DNA of 32,032 nucleotides from Anaerolineae bacterium (GTDB lineage Bacteria; Chloroflexota; Anaerolineae; 4572-78; J111), in the NCBI GenBank assembly GCA_020433785.1, contig JAGRCC010000324.1, positions 4,133 to 36,164 on the forward strand. Reading direction: 5' to 3'. Position numbers and translations under genes: made by a program. Of the stretch, positions 23,570 through 32,032 are shown piece after piece. Within the stretch, counting starts at the first letter, position 1; the number at the start of each line of letters is the position of its first letter. The notes under the pieces were generated by a model. The model was not told the DNA's origin. It saw only the letters and a program-made list of their open reading frames with translations, and did not search any database.

Positions 23570-24475
23570 CTAAACTGGCTCGACATGCACCAGTACGTCA
23601 GCCACATCTAGCGCCTCCATCAACTGATCCTGAGCGATATGGCCTAGTAAGTGAGCTTTTTCCAGCGGTATCTGCCCATCAACCTGAATGTGCAGGTCTA
23701 AATGCACCGCTTGGGCCGATCCCCGGCTGCGGATCTTATGGCACGATTCAACCCCATTAATAGCTAGGACGATGTTTTCTACTTGGGCGGTGTCGATGAC
23801 GGCGCTATCGGCCAGCACTTCCGAGGCGTGGCGCACGATCTTGATACCGGTATGACCGATGACGACGACGATGATCAGCGCCACCGCCGCGTCGATCCAC
23901 AGCCAACCTAATTTGACTGCCGCCAAACTGACCAGCACCGACAATGACACAAAAATGTCGGATTTGGTGTGGGCGGCGTCGGCCAGCAGCAGACCGGAGT
24001 TCAGCCGTTTTCCTTCACGTTTTTCGTAAACCACCACCAACCAATTGAATAGAATTGTCACGATCATCACTCCGAAACTGAGGATCGTCACCTGGGGCGC
24101 GCCACCTTGGAGGAAGCGTTCAATGACGCTTTGCAGCACGTTCCAACTGGTTAGCAGCAGCAGCAGCCCAATGCCCAAAGTAGCAAACGTTTCGTATTTT
24201 TGATGGCCGTAGGGATGGTCGTGATCCGGCGGACGGCTGGCGATGGTCGAACCAATCAGGCCGATGACGTTGGACGAAGCATCCATCGCCGAGTGGAAGC
24301 CATCGGCCAATATGCTAATCGAGGCGGTCAGCAGGCCGGTGATGATTTTGGCTGCCGCCACTACCAGATTGAGAAACAGCACGCGCCAGAGGACGTCATT
24401 AACCTGCCTTTGGCGAGATGTTGTTTTGTTGAGTGGGACTATTTTATTTTGGTTGAGTTTGATTGAGTTAATCAC
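23570..24475 (-). CDS. Cation diffusion facilitator (CDF) metal exporter
   Basis: 301-aa inner-membrane antiporter expected to export Zn(II), Mn(II), Fe(II) or similar metals in exchange for protons. There are about six membrane segments between residues 30 and 215. Both metal-binding motifs are present: ADGFHSAMD in TM2 (D58, H61, D65) and ADAAHTKSD in TM5 (D166, H169, D173). A DHDHPYGHQKYE loop (84-95) is typical of the family, and a cytosolic C-terminal domain (from about 215) has the ferredoxin-like pattern with HLDLHIQVD. The start is GTG at 24475 with AAGGTG 9 nt upstream. The motif spacing (HD-x3-D type) is compatible with several metals; I cannot assign one. It is monocistronic, convergent with the serine dehydratase gene. 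Confidence 0.93.
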   Translation of the reverse strand: MINSIKLNQNKIVPLNKTTSRQRQVNDVLWRVLFLNLVVAAAKIITGLLTASISILADGFHSAMDASSNVIGLIGSTIASRPPDHDHPYGHQKYETFATLGIGLLLLLTSWNVLQSVIERFLQGGAPQVTILSFGVMIVTILFNWLVVVYEKREGKRLNSGLLLADAAHTKSDIFVSLSVLVSLAAVKLGWLWIDAAVALIIVVVIGHTGIKIVRHASEVLADSAVIDTAQVENIVLAINGVESCHKIRSRGSAQAVHLDLHIQVDGQIPLEKAHLLGHIAQDQLMEALDVADVLVHVEPV

Positions 24476-24616
24476 GGCCGGACACCTTTGTGAGAAATTT
24501 CTCTTAGCAATATGGTAAGGCCGTTTTAATCGAATATCAATAGCCTGCCGTTAAGTTTCGGTTCAGGAGCGACTAACTTTGTTTTGAGCGGTTCCTAATT
24601 AAATTTTCAGTGTGGG

Positions 24617-25780
24617 CTAAATTCGGTTTAAAGCATCACGCATCTGGTCAAGAGCTTGCACCAAGATTGAGCGGGGACAGCCGAAATTAAGCCGGACAAA
24701 GCCTTGTCCGGCAGAGCCGAACGCCTGGCCGTCATTAAGCGCCACATTGGCCTCGGTCAGGAAGAATTGGAAGGGGTTGCCCTCGATGCCGGTCTGGCGG
24801 CAGTCGAGCCAGGTCAGGTAGGTGGCTACAGGGCGGGTAGCCGTTACCCCCGGTAGGTTATCGATGATGTATTGAGCCACAAAATCGCGATTGGCCGTTA
24901 GATACGCCAGCAGTTGGGTTAGCCATTCGCCGCCTTCGGTGTAAGCAGCCAGCGCCGCTGTGTAGCCCATAATGTTGATATGTCCGGTCAGTCCCCGCAT
25001 CGTTTTTTCATAGGCGCGGCGCAGTTTGTCATTTTGAATGATAGCGATACCACAGGCCAGTCCCGGCATATTGAAGGTCTTACTGGGCGCGATAAGCGTG
25101 ACGCAGCGATCGGCGATTTCGGGGGAGAGGGTGGCCATCGGGATGTGGGTGGTGCCGCCGAGAAGCAAATCGGAGTGAATCTCATCGGAGCAGATAGTGA
25201 TGTCGTGCCGCAGGCAGATATCGGCCAGACACAACTGCTCTTCCCGGCTAAAGCCGCGCCCGATGGGGTTGTGCGGATTGCATAACAGGAACAGCTTGGT
25301 TTTAGGGGTGATAGTCGCTTCAAAGCGGTCGTAATCAATTTCGTAGCCGATAGTTTTGCCGTTTGGCGCCAGGGTCAAATCAGCCGTGGCTAAAACGCGA
25401 TCCTGAAACTTGGGAGCGCTCAGAAAGGGCGGATAAACGGGTGTCTGGGCTAAAACTTCGTCACCCGGTTCGCCCACAGTTCGGCAAGCGATATTGAAAC
25501 CGGACACAATGCTGGGCACATAAATGATTTGGCCAGGCGTCACCTGCCACTGATAAAGATCTTGCATCCGTTGGCAGATTGTTTCAGCCAGAGCTAGGGG
25601 GGGCATACCGTAGCCAAAAATACCGTGGTCAACCCGCTCGTGCAGCGCGCGGAGAACCGGCTCCGGCGAGCGAAAATCCATGTCGGCCACCCACAGCGGT
25701 AGCGGAGCGTTATCAAAATAAGTCCACTTGGCCGCGTCGGAGTTGCTGCGGTCGACGATCTCATCGAAGTTATAGCGCAT
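24617..25780 (-). CDS. PatB/MalY-family PLP-dependent C-S lyase (cystathionine beta-lyase type)
   Basis: 387-aa fold-type I aminotransferase-like enzyme. The N-terminus MRYNFDEIVDRSNSDAAKW and PLWVADMDF is diagnostic for the PatB/MalY branch, which cleaves cystathionine or cysteine conjugates to a thiol, pyruvate and ammonia. PLP contacts are visible: NPHNPIG (168-174), SDEIHSDL (198-205), and the Schiff-base lysine K234 in APSKTFNMPG; a C-terminal RLNFGCPR carries the carboxylate-binding Arg. Full length for the family. The ribosome site is weak (AGGAT 11-12 nt upstream). Product annotation as beta-lyase rather than aminotransferase follows the family; substrate is not shown. Confidence 0.93.
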   Translation of the reverse strand: MRYNFDEIVDRSNSDAAKWTYFDNAPLPLWVADMDFRSPEPVLRALHERVDHGIFGYGMPPLALAETICQRMQDLYQWQVTPGQIIYVPSIVSGFNIACRTVGEPGDEVLAQTPVYPPFLSAPKFQDRVLATADLTLAPNGKTIGYEIDYDRFEATITPKTKLFLLCNPHNPIGRGFSREEQLCLADICLRHDITICSDEIHSDLLLGGTTHIPMATLSPEIADRCVTLIAPSKTFNMPGLACGIAIIQNDKLRRAYEKTMRGLTGHINIMGYTAALAAYTEGGEWLTQLLAYLTANRDFVAQYIIDNLPGVTATRPVATYLTWLDCRQTGIEGNPFQFFLTEANVALNDGQAFGSAGQGFVRLNFGCPRSILVQALDQMRDALNRI

Positions 25781-25828
25781 AGTTGAGTTATCCTATGGGG
25801 TAGGGGTTATAAAGTGAGTAGAGTGATA

Positions 25829-26284
25829 TTAAAGGCCTCGGTAGGTCCACAAACGATTGATGATAAAGTTCCAGAAGAACACCACGCCGATAGCCACAAG
25901 TTTGGCAATATTGTAACTCCACGGCTCACCTAGCCAGCCAATGATGAGGGCATCGATGCCGACCACAATGATGTTGTTGATCACCAGACCTATGATATTA
26001 ACCAAGGTAAATTGAGGCAGTTGGGTACGTTTCTTGCGGGCGCGGGACTCAGGGTAAGTCCACAGGCGGTTCCAGGTAAAGTTGCTAATAATAGCCACCG
26101 AGACCGACACGGTGTTGGCCCACAGCAAATCCCACCCAAATACCCCTCTTAATAAATTAAGCAGGGCTAAATCAATAACCGCCCCTAAAACGCCCACTAT
26201 GCCAAACTTTACAAAGCGGCGCACTTCTTTGGGGTTGCTTTCGTACAAACTGGTAATGTTATCGATGATGAATAAAAATAACAT
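25829..26284 (-). CDS. GtrA-like membrane protein
   Basis: 151-aa protein with four predicted membrane segments and the GtrA-family signatures RRFVKFGIVGVLGAVIDLAL, NFTWNRLWTYP and the C-terminal NFIINRLWTYRGL. GtrA-like proteins are thought to help flip or position polyprenyl-linked sugars for cell-surface glycosylation. It starts 5 nt after the stop of the O-antigen-ligase-like gene and is the last gene of a three-gene polysaccharide operon. Charged clusters (residues 80-87, SRARKKRT) lie in the middle cytosolic loop, as in the family. Confidence 0.9.
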   Translation of the reverse strand: MLFLFIIDNITSLYESNPKEVRRFVKFGIVGVLGAVIDLALLNLLRGVFGWDLLWANTVSVSVAIISNFTWNRLWTYPESRARKKRTQLPQFTLVNIIGLVINNIIVVGIDALIIGWLGEPWSYNIAKLVAIGVVFFWNFIINRLWTYRGL

Positions 26285-26289
26285 TTTCT

Positions 26290-27855
26290 CTAAACTTTTC
26301 TTGGAATTGAGTGTTGATTTTTGGATAGATAGATAACGGAAGCCAGTCCGAGAATCACAGCCACATGGAGGTACATGCCCTGAACATAAAGATTGTCAAC
26401 CAGATTATGCACGTGAAGATGGGTAACGACGCCGATGGCCCCAACTGCAACCGCTTTGTAAAAGCCTATATTATTTTGCACTACCGTCCATAATAACCCA
26501 TAAGTTAGAATCCAAAAAATCAAATACACAGTTATGCCCACCAACCCCGCTTCCGCGCCAATGTTAAGCAAATAGTTGTGGGCGTGACCCAGCGGATCGA
26601 GCCAGCGTCCGATGGCATAGGCCGGATAGACTACCGCGTAATTGCCAATCCCAACACCCAACCACAGGTTATCACGCCACATGGTTTGGGCGGCTTGCCA
26701 GTGCGCTAACCGTTCTAGGGTGGCAAAGTTGGCGTCGGTCACTTCGGTGTTGGCCACATCGGTCACGTTGATCGCCTCGATGGCGTCGGCCACGCGCTGA
26801 ACGATGGCATTGTAAGGCGAGCCGACGTCGCTTGAGTCGATTTGGGGGGTGAGCGTCAGATTAAAGGAGCTGATTAAACCGATCATCACCCCGGCCAGGG
26901 CCAGGCCGGCTATCGCCAGCGCAATTTTCCGGCTCCAGACCATTAGCGTTACTACTCCGGCGACAGCAAAGCCCAATAGAGCGCCGCGCGATTGGCTGGC
27001 AAACAGCGCGGCTACCATTATGGCCAGCGGTAAGCTCACCAAGCCTAATTGTAACAGCCGACCCAGTTTCGACTGCCGGCTGTCGCGCCGATTATCCAGG
27101 ATTTGACTGAGAAGCCAGATAGTTAACGATAGGGTCAGTGGTAGGACCAGCCCCAGATAGCCGCCGTACGGGTTCGGCTGGGCAAAGGTGCCGTAGGCTC
27201 TGAGGAAGCGGCCGTCAAATAGCAAAAATCCGTCGGGACCCACTTTGAAGATAAATTGGTATATCCCCCATCCTGCCTGAATTAATCCGGCTGTCAGAAT
27301 GACGATAACAGCCCATTTGATCTGGTGAGGCTTGAGCAAGTTGATCACAAATAGATACACGGCCAGCATCTCGACCCATTTGGCGGTTTCGACTAGACTG
27401 GCTCCAATCGACAGGGTGGTTAACCACGATAAGCTCAGGCCACCCAAAAGTAGCAAAAATGGACCGATTAGGGGACCGGCTACGATCGAAATATTTTGCC
27501 CGGACAGGGCCGGTTCGGCCAGCATTTTGAGCAGCCAGATGAATAACCCCAGCGCCAAAACCACTTCCATTAGGCCAATACGAACGCCACCCACTTGGAT
27601 GGCCAGCAGGCTGCTGACGGGTATGATGAGAATGAGCAAGTAAAGATAAAAAACGGGGTAAATGAGGGCCAGAGTAAAAAAAATCGAGCCGCTGACGATG
27701 AGCACGGCCATTGAAAAAGGGGCGAGAGCCAGCACCAAACCCCCAGCAATGGTTATCACCACCAGGCTGAAAGTCTGAACTTTCGGGCTAATCGTCAGCG
27801 GCGAGAAAGTCAGCCTAACCAGTTTTTGTAAACCTAGTGAGGCATAATCGGTCAT
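26290..27855 (-). CDS. O-antigen ligase/polymerase family membrane protein
   Basis: 521-aa polytopic membrane protein, about 10-12 hydrophobic segments, of the Wzy/WaaL (O-antigen ligase-like) superfamily, which joins or polymerises lipid-linked glycans at the outer face of the membrane. Typical features are the YGTFAQPNPYGGYLGLVLPL segment, a FASQSRGALLGF segment (conserved Arg), a large extracytoplasmic loop (about 335-410), and GVGIGNYAVVYP ... DPLGHAHNYLLNIGAEAGLVG with the conserved His pair. Its ATG directly abuts the TAA of the upstream sugar-nucleotide gene, with AAAAGG overlapping that stop, so the genes are translationally coupled. The ligand, whether exopolysaccharide or glycoprotein glycan, is unknown; Chloroflexota usually lack LPS, so capsule or S-layer glycan is likelier. 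Confidence 0.88.
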   Translation of the reverse strand: MTDYASLGLQKLVRLTFSPLTISPKVQTFSLVVITIAGGLVLALAPFSMAVLIVSGSIFFTLALIYPVFYLYLLILIIPVSSLLAIQVGGVRIGLMEVVLALGLFIWLLKMLAEPALSGQNISIVAGPLIGPFLLLLGGLSLSWLTTLSIGASLVETAKWVEMLAVYLFVINLLKPHQIKWAVIVILTAGLIQAGWGIYQFIFKVGPDGFLLFDGRFLRAYGTFAQPNPYGGYLGLVLPLTLSLTIWLLSQILDNRRDSRQSKLGRLLQLGLVSLPLAIMVAALFASQSRGALLGFAVAGVVTLMVWSRKIALAIAGLALAGVMIGLISSFNLTLTPQIDSSDVGSPYNAIVQRVADAIEAINVTDVANTEVTDANFATLERLAHWQAAQTMWRDNLWLGVGIGNYAVVYPAYAIGRWLDPLGHAHNYLLNIGAEAGLVGITVYLIFWILTYGLLWTVVQNNIGFYKAVAVGAIGVVTHLHVHNLVDNLYVQGMYLHVAVILGLASVIYLSKNQHSIPRKV

Positions 27856-28803
27856 TTACCTTTTAACAACAGTTTTGAAGTAATCAATAGTTTCTTTTAA
27901 CCCGGCCTCTAGCGATACACGAGGCTCCCAATCAAGAATACGTTTGGCTTTGCTGATGTCCGGCTGGCGAACTTTCGGGTCATCTTTAATCCGCATATCG
28001 GTTGGCTGGATGAAGGCAATATCGGAATTGCTGCCGGTGAGTTCGATAATCTTCTTAGCAAAATCCAGAATGCTCATCTCCGATGGATTACCGATATTGA
28101 CCGGCTCTACTTCATCCGACAAAAGCAGCCGATAGATGCCATCAACCAGATCTTTGCAGTAGCAGAATGATCGAGTTCTAGTGCCATCGCCATAGACGGT
28201 GAGCGGCTCGCCGCGTAGCGCTTGGGCGATAAAATTGGGTACTACCCGGCCATCTTCCTGGCGCATTCGCGGTCCGTAGGTGTTGAAAATGCGCACAATC
28301 CGGGTATCGACGCCGTGATAGCGATGATACGCCATCGTCAACGCTTCGGCAAATCGCTTGGCCTCATCATAAACGCCCCGAGGACCAATGGGGTTGACGT
28401 TGCCCCAATAATCTTCAGTTTGGGGATGGACCAGCGGATCCCCATACACCTCGGACGTGGACGCCAGCAGCAGTCGCGCTCCTTTAGCCTTGGCCAGACC
28501 GAGCGCTTTGTGCGTACCCAACGCGCCGACCTTCATGGTTTGGATGGGCAGTTCCAAGTAATCAATGGGGCTGGCCGGCGAGGCAAAATGTAAAACCGCG
28601 TCCAGTTGGCCTTCAATGTAAATGTAGTTAGTCACATCATGGTCAATAAATAGAAAGTTCTTGTTACCCGCCAGATGTTCGATGTTGGCCGTATTCCCGG
28701 TGATCAGATTATCCATGGCAATGACTTGATGCCCTTCGGCTAGAAATCGATCGCATAGATGGGAACCCAGGAAACCGGCGCCGCCAGTAATTAAAACCCG
28801 CAT
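27856..28803 (-). CDS. UDP-glucuronate decarboxylase-like SDR (UDP-xylose synthase family)
   Basis: 315-aa extended short-chain dehydrogenase. NAD is bound at GGAGFLG (7-13). The catalytic set is T116-S-E118 ([10 protein letters not shown]), Y145 and K149 (YDEAKR). [11 protein letters not shown] (72-82), [27 protein letters not shown] (126-142) and [10 protein letters not shown] are characteristic of UDP-xylose synthase, which converts UDP-glucuronate to UDP-xylose. Close sugar-nucleotide epimerases share many of these motifs, so the product is likely but not certain. AAGGAG lies 6 nt before the ATG. It is the first gene of the polysaccharide operon (this gene, ligase-like, GtrA-like), whose role would be making and assembling a surface glycan. 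Confidence 0.9.
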   Translation of the reverse strand: MRVLITGGAGFLGSHLCDRFLAEGHQVIAMDNLITGNTANIEHLAGNKNFLFIDHDVTNYIYIEGQLDAVLHFASPASPIDYLELPIQTMKVGALGTHKALGLAKAKGARLLLASTSEVYGDPLVHPQTEDYWGNVNPIGPRGVYDEAKRFAEALTMAYHRYHGVDTRIVRIFNTYGPRMRQEDGRVVPNFIAQALRGEPLTVYGDGTRTRSFCYCKDLVDGIYRLLLSDEVEPVNIGNPSEMSILDFAKKIIELTGSNSDIAFIQPTDMRIKDDPKVRQPDISKAKRILDWEPRVSLEAGLKETIDYFKTVVKR

Positions 28804-29125
28804 AATTTTCTCCTTAAAATGATTAGGCTAATTTTCATTGTAACAATTAATTGATTGATGTCGAGTTTTGAGCTAAGCCGCGGAGGCCGCGAAGCCTTAG
28901 CCGGCGCCAAACATCATTTTGGCCGGTTAAAACCTCGAGCTTGTTGACATTCACTCACAACCCGTCGCACACCCTTCTTACCTCCAGTAGTATATGCCAT
29001 TCATTAAGGAATGGGGTTAAAGAAACATCAAAATAAAATTAGAATTTAGAATTTAGAAAGTATGGCCTTCTATCTATTATCGGGAAACCAGGTGACAATT
29101 ATTCTTGACGCACATATTGGTCTAT
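28804..29125. other. 322-nt intergenic region with two hairpins and short AT repeats
   Basis: Upstream of the polysaccharide operon. It contains a GC-rich imperfect hairpin (GCTAAG at 28872-28877 with CTTAGC at 28896-28901, GCGG/CCGC inside), CCATTC/GAATGG (28996-29013, 6-bp stem), and a tandem AGAATTT-like repeat near 29041-29058. No coding frame or RNA gene was recognised. It probably carries the operon promoter near 28805-28860. Confidence 0.4.
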
Positions 29126-30139
29126 TTAAATTAGCCCCCGCTTTCGGAGCGCCTGTTGTAATAAAGGTTCGATTTGCTGCCGGATAGCCGGGTTGGCATA
29201 GCCCACCCAACTCACCTCAGCCTCGACAGTTAGCGGGGCGGCCAGCGGCCGACCCTGCACATCGGTAATAATGACACCCAACTCACGGGCGATGAGTTCG
29301 GTGCAGACATCATACGGATGGCAGCAGATGCCCAGCGCCAGGCCCCGTTCGGCCAAGATCTTTTCCAAAAGTGGCCGGATGTCGGCCACAAAGCGGTCTT
29401 TGCCCGACATAAGTTCATATAGTTGTCCACCGCTGCAAATATATTGGTCTTCAAAACAGTGGGCTTTACCTTTTTGAACCGGTCCCAAAGCACCGTGTAC
29501 AATCTCCTCATCGATGGCGGCCAGCAACTCTCTAGCGCCCGGAAAAAAGCGGGCGATCATCGCGTAACCGTGGGCGATGGTTCTGGCCTGCGAAGCCCGC
29601 AGCGACAGCGGTTGTTTCTCACCGGTGAGGCGATTGAAGCGTTCGGCCTGAACGCCCTGTCCGGCCACCGCCCACACCGAGTCGGATAGATGCTGTTTGT
29701 TCAGGGGGATTTCAGTTTGTACCGCCAGTTGGATGTGCGATAAATTGGTGTCCGGCCCGTGGTTGGGCGCAACGCCGGTCAAAATCCAGGCGCTGCGTTT
29801 TTGATACATCAGCCCACGGGTGCCATCAATCGGATCGACCATCACCCGCCATTTGGCCTCGGCGGCCGGGGTGCCAGTGGGCAGTGTCATCTGGCCGCCT
29901 TCCAGACCCTCGGCGATGAGGACCAGCGGGGTCTGGCTGGCAATCTCCCGGTTAAAAAAGTCGATTAGCAGTGCCTCGCTAATGCGATCAACCGCGTAAA
30001 TGGTATCCCCTTCCGCTTCTTGAGCAATGCGGGCCATCTCATCAATCGAGGCGGCTTCGCAGGCGGCTACCACCGCATCGCGAATTTGCGCGTGCAAGTT
30101 TCGAATGGGGGTGAGTAGGTCTTCAATCAGGTGAGCCAT
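29126..30139 (-). CDS. Inositol monophosphatase/FBPase-like phosphatase
   Basis: 337-aa metal-dependent phosphatase of the IMPase/FBPase (FIG) superfamily. Metal-ligand motifs are E77 ([10 protein letters not shown]), the DPIDGTRG signature (102-109) and, near the C-terminus, [14 protein letters not shown], which stands in for the usual WDxAA motif. It is longer than classic IMPase (about 265 aa), having an insertion of roughly 60-70 residues between the signature and the C-terminal motif. Substrates of the family include inositol phosphates, fructose-1,6-bisphosphate and PAP; I cannot choose. The start at ATG 30139 has AAGGCG 5 nt upstream; a TTG ten codons earlier is possible. It is a single gene between the polysaccharide operon and the lipoprotein gene. 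Confidence 0.85.
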   Translation of the reverse strand: MAHLIEDLLTPIRNLHAQIRDAVVAACEAASIDEMARIAQEAEGDTIYAVDRISEALLIDFFNREIASQTPLVLIAEGLEGGQMTLPTGTPAAEAKWRVMVDPIDGTRGLMYQKRSAWILTGVAPNHGPDTNLSHIQLAVQTEIPLNKQHLSDSVWAVAGQGVQAERFNRLTGEKQPLSLRASQARTIAHGYAMIARFFPGARELLAAIDEEIVHGALGPVQKGKAHCFEDQYICSGGQLYELMSGKDRFVADIRPLLEKILAERGLALGICCHPYDVCTELIARELGVIITDVQGRPLAAPLTVEAEVSWVGYANPAIRQQIEPLLQQALRKRGLI

Positions 30140-30188
30140 AATCGCCTTAGCCGGTCCGTCAGTTAACAAACCTTCTCAAAAAGCAGGT

Positions 30189-30226
30189 GTTTGTGTAGGA
30201 CAAGCTTAAGTTTGTCCTACACAAAC
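30189..30226. repeat. Perfect 15-bp inverted repeat between lipoprotein and phosphatase genes
   Basis: GTTTGTGTAGGACAA (30189-30203) and TTGTCCTACACAAAC (30212-30226) with an 8-nt loop. It follows the lipoprotein stop on the minus strand by about 22 nt. Five T occur 6 nt beyond the stem on that strand, so it may work as a terminator for the lipoprotein gene, or be a dispersed palindromic repeat. Confidence 0.6.
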
Positions 30227-30247
30227 CCAGATTTAAGAAGAGCTACG

Positions 30248-31075
30248 TTAGTTCACTTTCTGAAAAGTGATCTCATACGAAAAATGGACGCTGTAAAATG
30301 GGGGTTCGCAGCGTATATCCGGCGTCGGACAAACCGAGTACTCATTGTCAATTGAGCCTAATTTGCCTACAATATCAGGTATATACGGATAGGCGGTGTT
30401 CATTTGGTTCGAGACTTCGCTGGTGGTGGGGCCCGCCAGATCAGCGGCTACATACAGTTTGTAGGGATCAAATTGCATCATGATTTCCGCTTTGCCCGGC
30501 CCTTTATCACCGGTGAGTACTTCCAGGGCGCTGCCGTTAGCGTCTTTGACCACGGCCCCATCTAACCCGTTGCCGTTTTCATCTAAAACGGTTAAAAAGA
30601 TAAGGTGCATGCCACCGCTATTAAAGATGCCGCCGTTGTTTTCACCCTCGCCCAGAACTTTGAAATGGACAATTTTGTACGCTTCCTGGGCGACCGGTTC
30701 CGGAGTGTCCGTCGGAACCGGGGTCGGTTCTTCGATAACGGGCGCAGCAGTAGGCTCCTCAGGCTCAGGGGCCGGTGGTTCTGTTGGCAGAGGGGTTTCG
30801 GTCGGGGTGGGTTCTTCAGTTGGCGGTGTGGTAGGTTCAACCGTCGGGGTTTCGGTCGGTGGAATAGGTGTATCGGTGGCGGTCGGTGGGATGGGGGTGG
30901 CAGTGTTTGTAACCAAGACGGCCACCGACGTTTCGGTTGGCGGTGGTTTGGGGGTCTTGGTGGGAGTAGGGGTCGGGGTGGCGTCGATTTGGGCCAGAAA
31001 ATTGGGTCCGCAGGCCAAAGCGGTCAGCATTAGCAGCGCAATCACTCCTAAAAATTTAAGGCGATGATAACTCAT
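30248..31075 (-). CDS. Lipoprotein with Thr/Pro/Glu-rich linker and C-terminal beta domain
   Basis: 275-aa secreted lipoprotein. The signal peptide (1-21) ends in a lipobox-like ALAC with the lipidated Cys at 22. Residues about 32-133 are a low-complexity Thr-Pro-Glu stalk (TPTPTPTKTPKPPP and similar units), very common in Chloroflexota surface proteins. Residues 134-275 form one globular domain, beta-rich by appearance (HLIFLTVLDENGNGLDGAVV, an Ig-like or carboxypeptidase-regulatory-like pattern), with a Cys pair near 253/258 that could form a disulfide. GGAG lies 8-9 nt before the ATG. Binding partner unknown. It is divergent from the ligand-binding protein gene at 31140, with 64 nt between them. 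Confidence 0.85.
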   Translation of the reverse strand: MSYHRLKFLGVIALLMLTALACGPNFLAQIDATPTPTPTKTPKPPPTETSVAVLVTNTATPIPPTATDTPIPPTETPTVEPTTPPTEEPTPTETPLPTEPPAPEPEEPTAAPVIEEPTPVPTDTPEPVAQEAYKIVHFKVLGEGENNGGIFNSGGMHLIFLTVLDENGNGLDGAVVKDANGSALEVLTGDKGPGKAEIMMQFDPYKLYVAADLAGPTTSEVSNQMNTAYPYIPDIVGKLGSIDNEYSVCPTPDIRCEPPFYSVHFSYEITFQKVN

Positions 31076-31139
31076 GCGGCGTTCTCCTTCCTTCCTTAAG
31101 GTTAGCCGTAATTTACAAGCGAGGATTATACCAAAAGCA

Positions 31140-32032
31140 ATGACGACCGTCCAAAAGCAGGTGGATCAACAAAATCAGCCTATGGTCCCCATCGTGCGAG
31201 GCAGTTTGGCGGGGATGGCCAAATCCACGCCTTGTTTACCGGGTTTAGCCGTCCGGCGGAAGCAAACCTATACCCGGTGGAACATTTTATACCTGAATCT
31301 GCCCCCAGAAGCAGCCCGGAAATTTGTCGTTTACAGCCTGGCTTTTATACTACTGGTGGCGGCGATCGGCTGGCTGGGATATCGGCAAGTTCAATTAAGT
31401 AACGCGCCGCGTACAGTCAAGATAGGCTTGGTGGCGCCGTTTGAGGGGTTGTACCGGGCTTCCGGTTACGAACTGTTGTTTGCCGTTAAGTTGGCCTTGC
31501 AAGAGCGAAATCAGGGGGGAGGGCTGCACGGCTACCGTATCGAACTGGTTGCCCTCAATGACTTCAACGATCCGATTGAAGCGGCTAAACAGGCTCGCGC
31601 GTTGGCGGCTGATCCGGCTGTATTGGGCGTGGTAGGCCATCTGGCCCCGGCGGCGACTTTGGCCGCCATGCCGGTCTACCAGGAGGCTGAACTCGCGGTT
31701 AGCATCCCGTGGAGCGTCGAGGCGGCGCTATTCGAACCGGCGACCCCCGGCGTGGTCAGTGTCGCCGCTACCGTCGAACAGACCACCATGCAGTTAGCGC
31801 AAGTAACCCAAGGTTTGGGTTTGAAGCCACGTATAATAGACACCAGCGATCCGGCCGATATTCCGACAGGAACTCAGGCGATTCAATTAGCCGTCGAGGC
31901 TGTTACCGCCGGAACGTTCCTGGCTAACCTGAGCGACCAAGATATGCGCGTGTTCGGTCAGGTGGAGGCCGGTAATTTACAGCTTGTTCAAGTGGCCGGA
32001 GCCAAAGCTGACGGCTTTATTTTTGTCTCACC
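31140..32032 (+). CDS. Membrane-anchored ABC-type ligand-binding protein (type 1 periplasmic fold), partial
   Basis: First 297 codons of a gene that runs off the right edge with no stop. The N-terminal 60 residues are cytosolic in character; one membrane segment follows (about 62-81, FVVYSLAFILLVAAIGWLGY), then a Peripla_BP_6-like domain begins TVKIGLVAPFEGLYRASGYE and continues with AVKLALQERN, GYRIELVALNDFNDPIEAA and VLGVVGHLAPAATLAAMPVY, the classic branched-chain amino acid receptor pattern. It is anchored by an uncleaved helix rather than as a lipoprotein, and the 60-residue cytosolic tail is unusual. No strong ribosome site lies near the ATG (GAGG 16 nt upstream). Function could be transport or sensing; the 3' end is needed to tell. 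Confidence 0.82.
   Translation, partial: MTTVQKQVDQQNQPMVPIVRGSLAGMAKSTPCLPGLAVRRKQTYTRWNILYLNLPPEAARKFVVYSLAFILLVAAIGWLGYRQVQLSNAPRTVKIGLVAPFEGLYRASGYELLFAVKLALQERNQGGGLHGYRIELVALNDFNDPIEAAKQARALAADPAVLGVVGHLAPAATLAAMPVYQEAELAVSIPWSVEAALFEPATPGVVSVAATVEQTTMQLAQVTQGLGLKPRIIDTSDPADIPTGTQAIQLAVEAVTAGTFLANLSDQDMRVFGQVEAGNLQLVQVAGAKADGFIFVS

Noticed and set aside
30480..31067. Long plus-strand Gly/Val/Ser-rich open frame
   Set aside because: It is the antisense shadow of the Thr/Pro-rich linker of the lipoprotein; the repetitive composition explains the open frame.

Overview
The window looks like a chromosomal segment from a filamentous or environmental member of the Chloroflexota (Anaerolineae/Caldilineae type). 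This is inferred from gene content only: many STAND NTPases (NB-ARC, CHAT-linked) with TPR partners, long PAS/GAF histidine kinases, a lipoprotein with a long Thr/Pro linker, and an exopolysaccharide block. No rRNA or tRNA gene is present to fix the taxonomy. I saw no CRISPR array, insertion sequence or phage gene.

Left part (1-9.9 kb), conflict or signalling island. Four collinear minus-strand genes encode an HTH/NB-ARC NTPase (5241-6698), a TPR protein (4004-5236), an unrecognised 360-aa protein with a hydrophobic C-terminus (2807-3889) and a CHAT protease fused to a STAND-like region without a recognisable P-loop (10-2781). A second, paralogous NB-ARC + TPR pair lies at 7184-9831. In both pairs the normally fused NB-ARC-TPR polypeptide is split at the equivalent point. 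Between the pairs, on the plus strand, is a 52-codon gene (6950-7108) with its own strong ribosome binding site and intrinsic terminator. It encodes a hydrophobic leader followed by a Cys/Gly-rich tail, and it is the best candidate here for an undescribed peptide signal or toxin.

Middle (9.9-12.9 kb): a DJ-1/PfpI-like protein lacking the usual cysteine, an FAD amine oxidase and a ThuA-like protein.

Regulatory region (12.9-21.7 kb): two two-component cassettes, each in the order kinase, response regulator, small acidic protein. The PAS/GAF sensory parts are paralogous, but one kinase has a NarL-type core (HisKA_3) with a LuxR-type regulator and the other has a classical HisKA core with an OmpR-type regulator. 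The small proteins (119 and 143 aa) share a repeated motif of the form [VI]-D-[DE]-x-x-[ST]-[AG]-x-Y and look like members of one new modular family.

Right part (21.6-32 kb): a HigA-type antitoxin whose HigB-like toxin is reduced to 43 codons by an apparent in-frame internal deletion; L-serine dehydratase; a CDF metal exporter; a PatB/MalY C-S lyase; a three-gene polysaccharide operon (UDP-xylose-synthase-like SDR, O-antigen-ligase-like protein, GtrA-like protein); an inositol-monophosphatase-like enzyme; a Thr/Pro-rich lipoprotein; and the 5' part of a membrane-anchored ABC-type ligand-binding protein that runs off the right edge.
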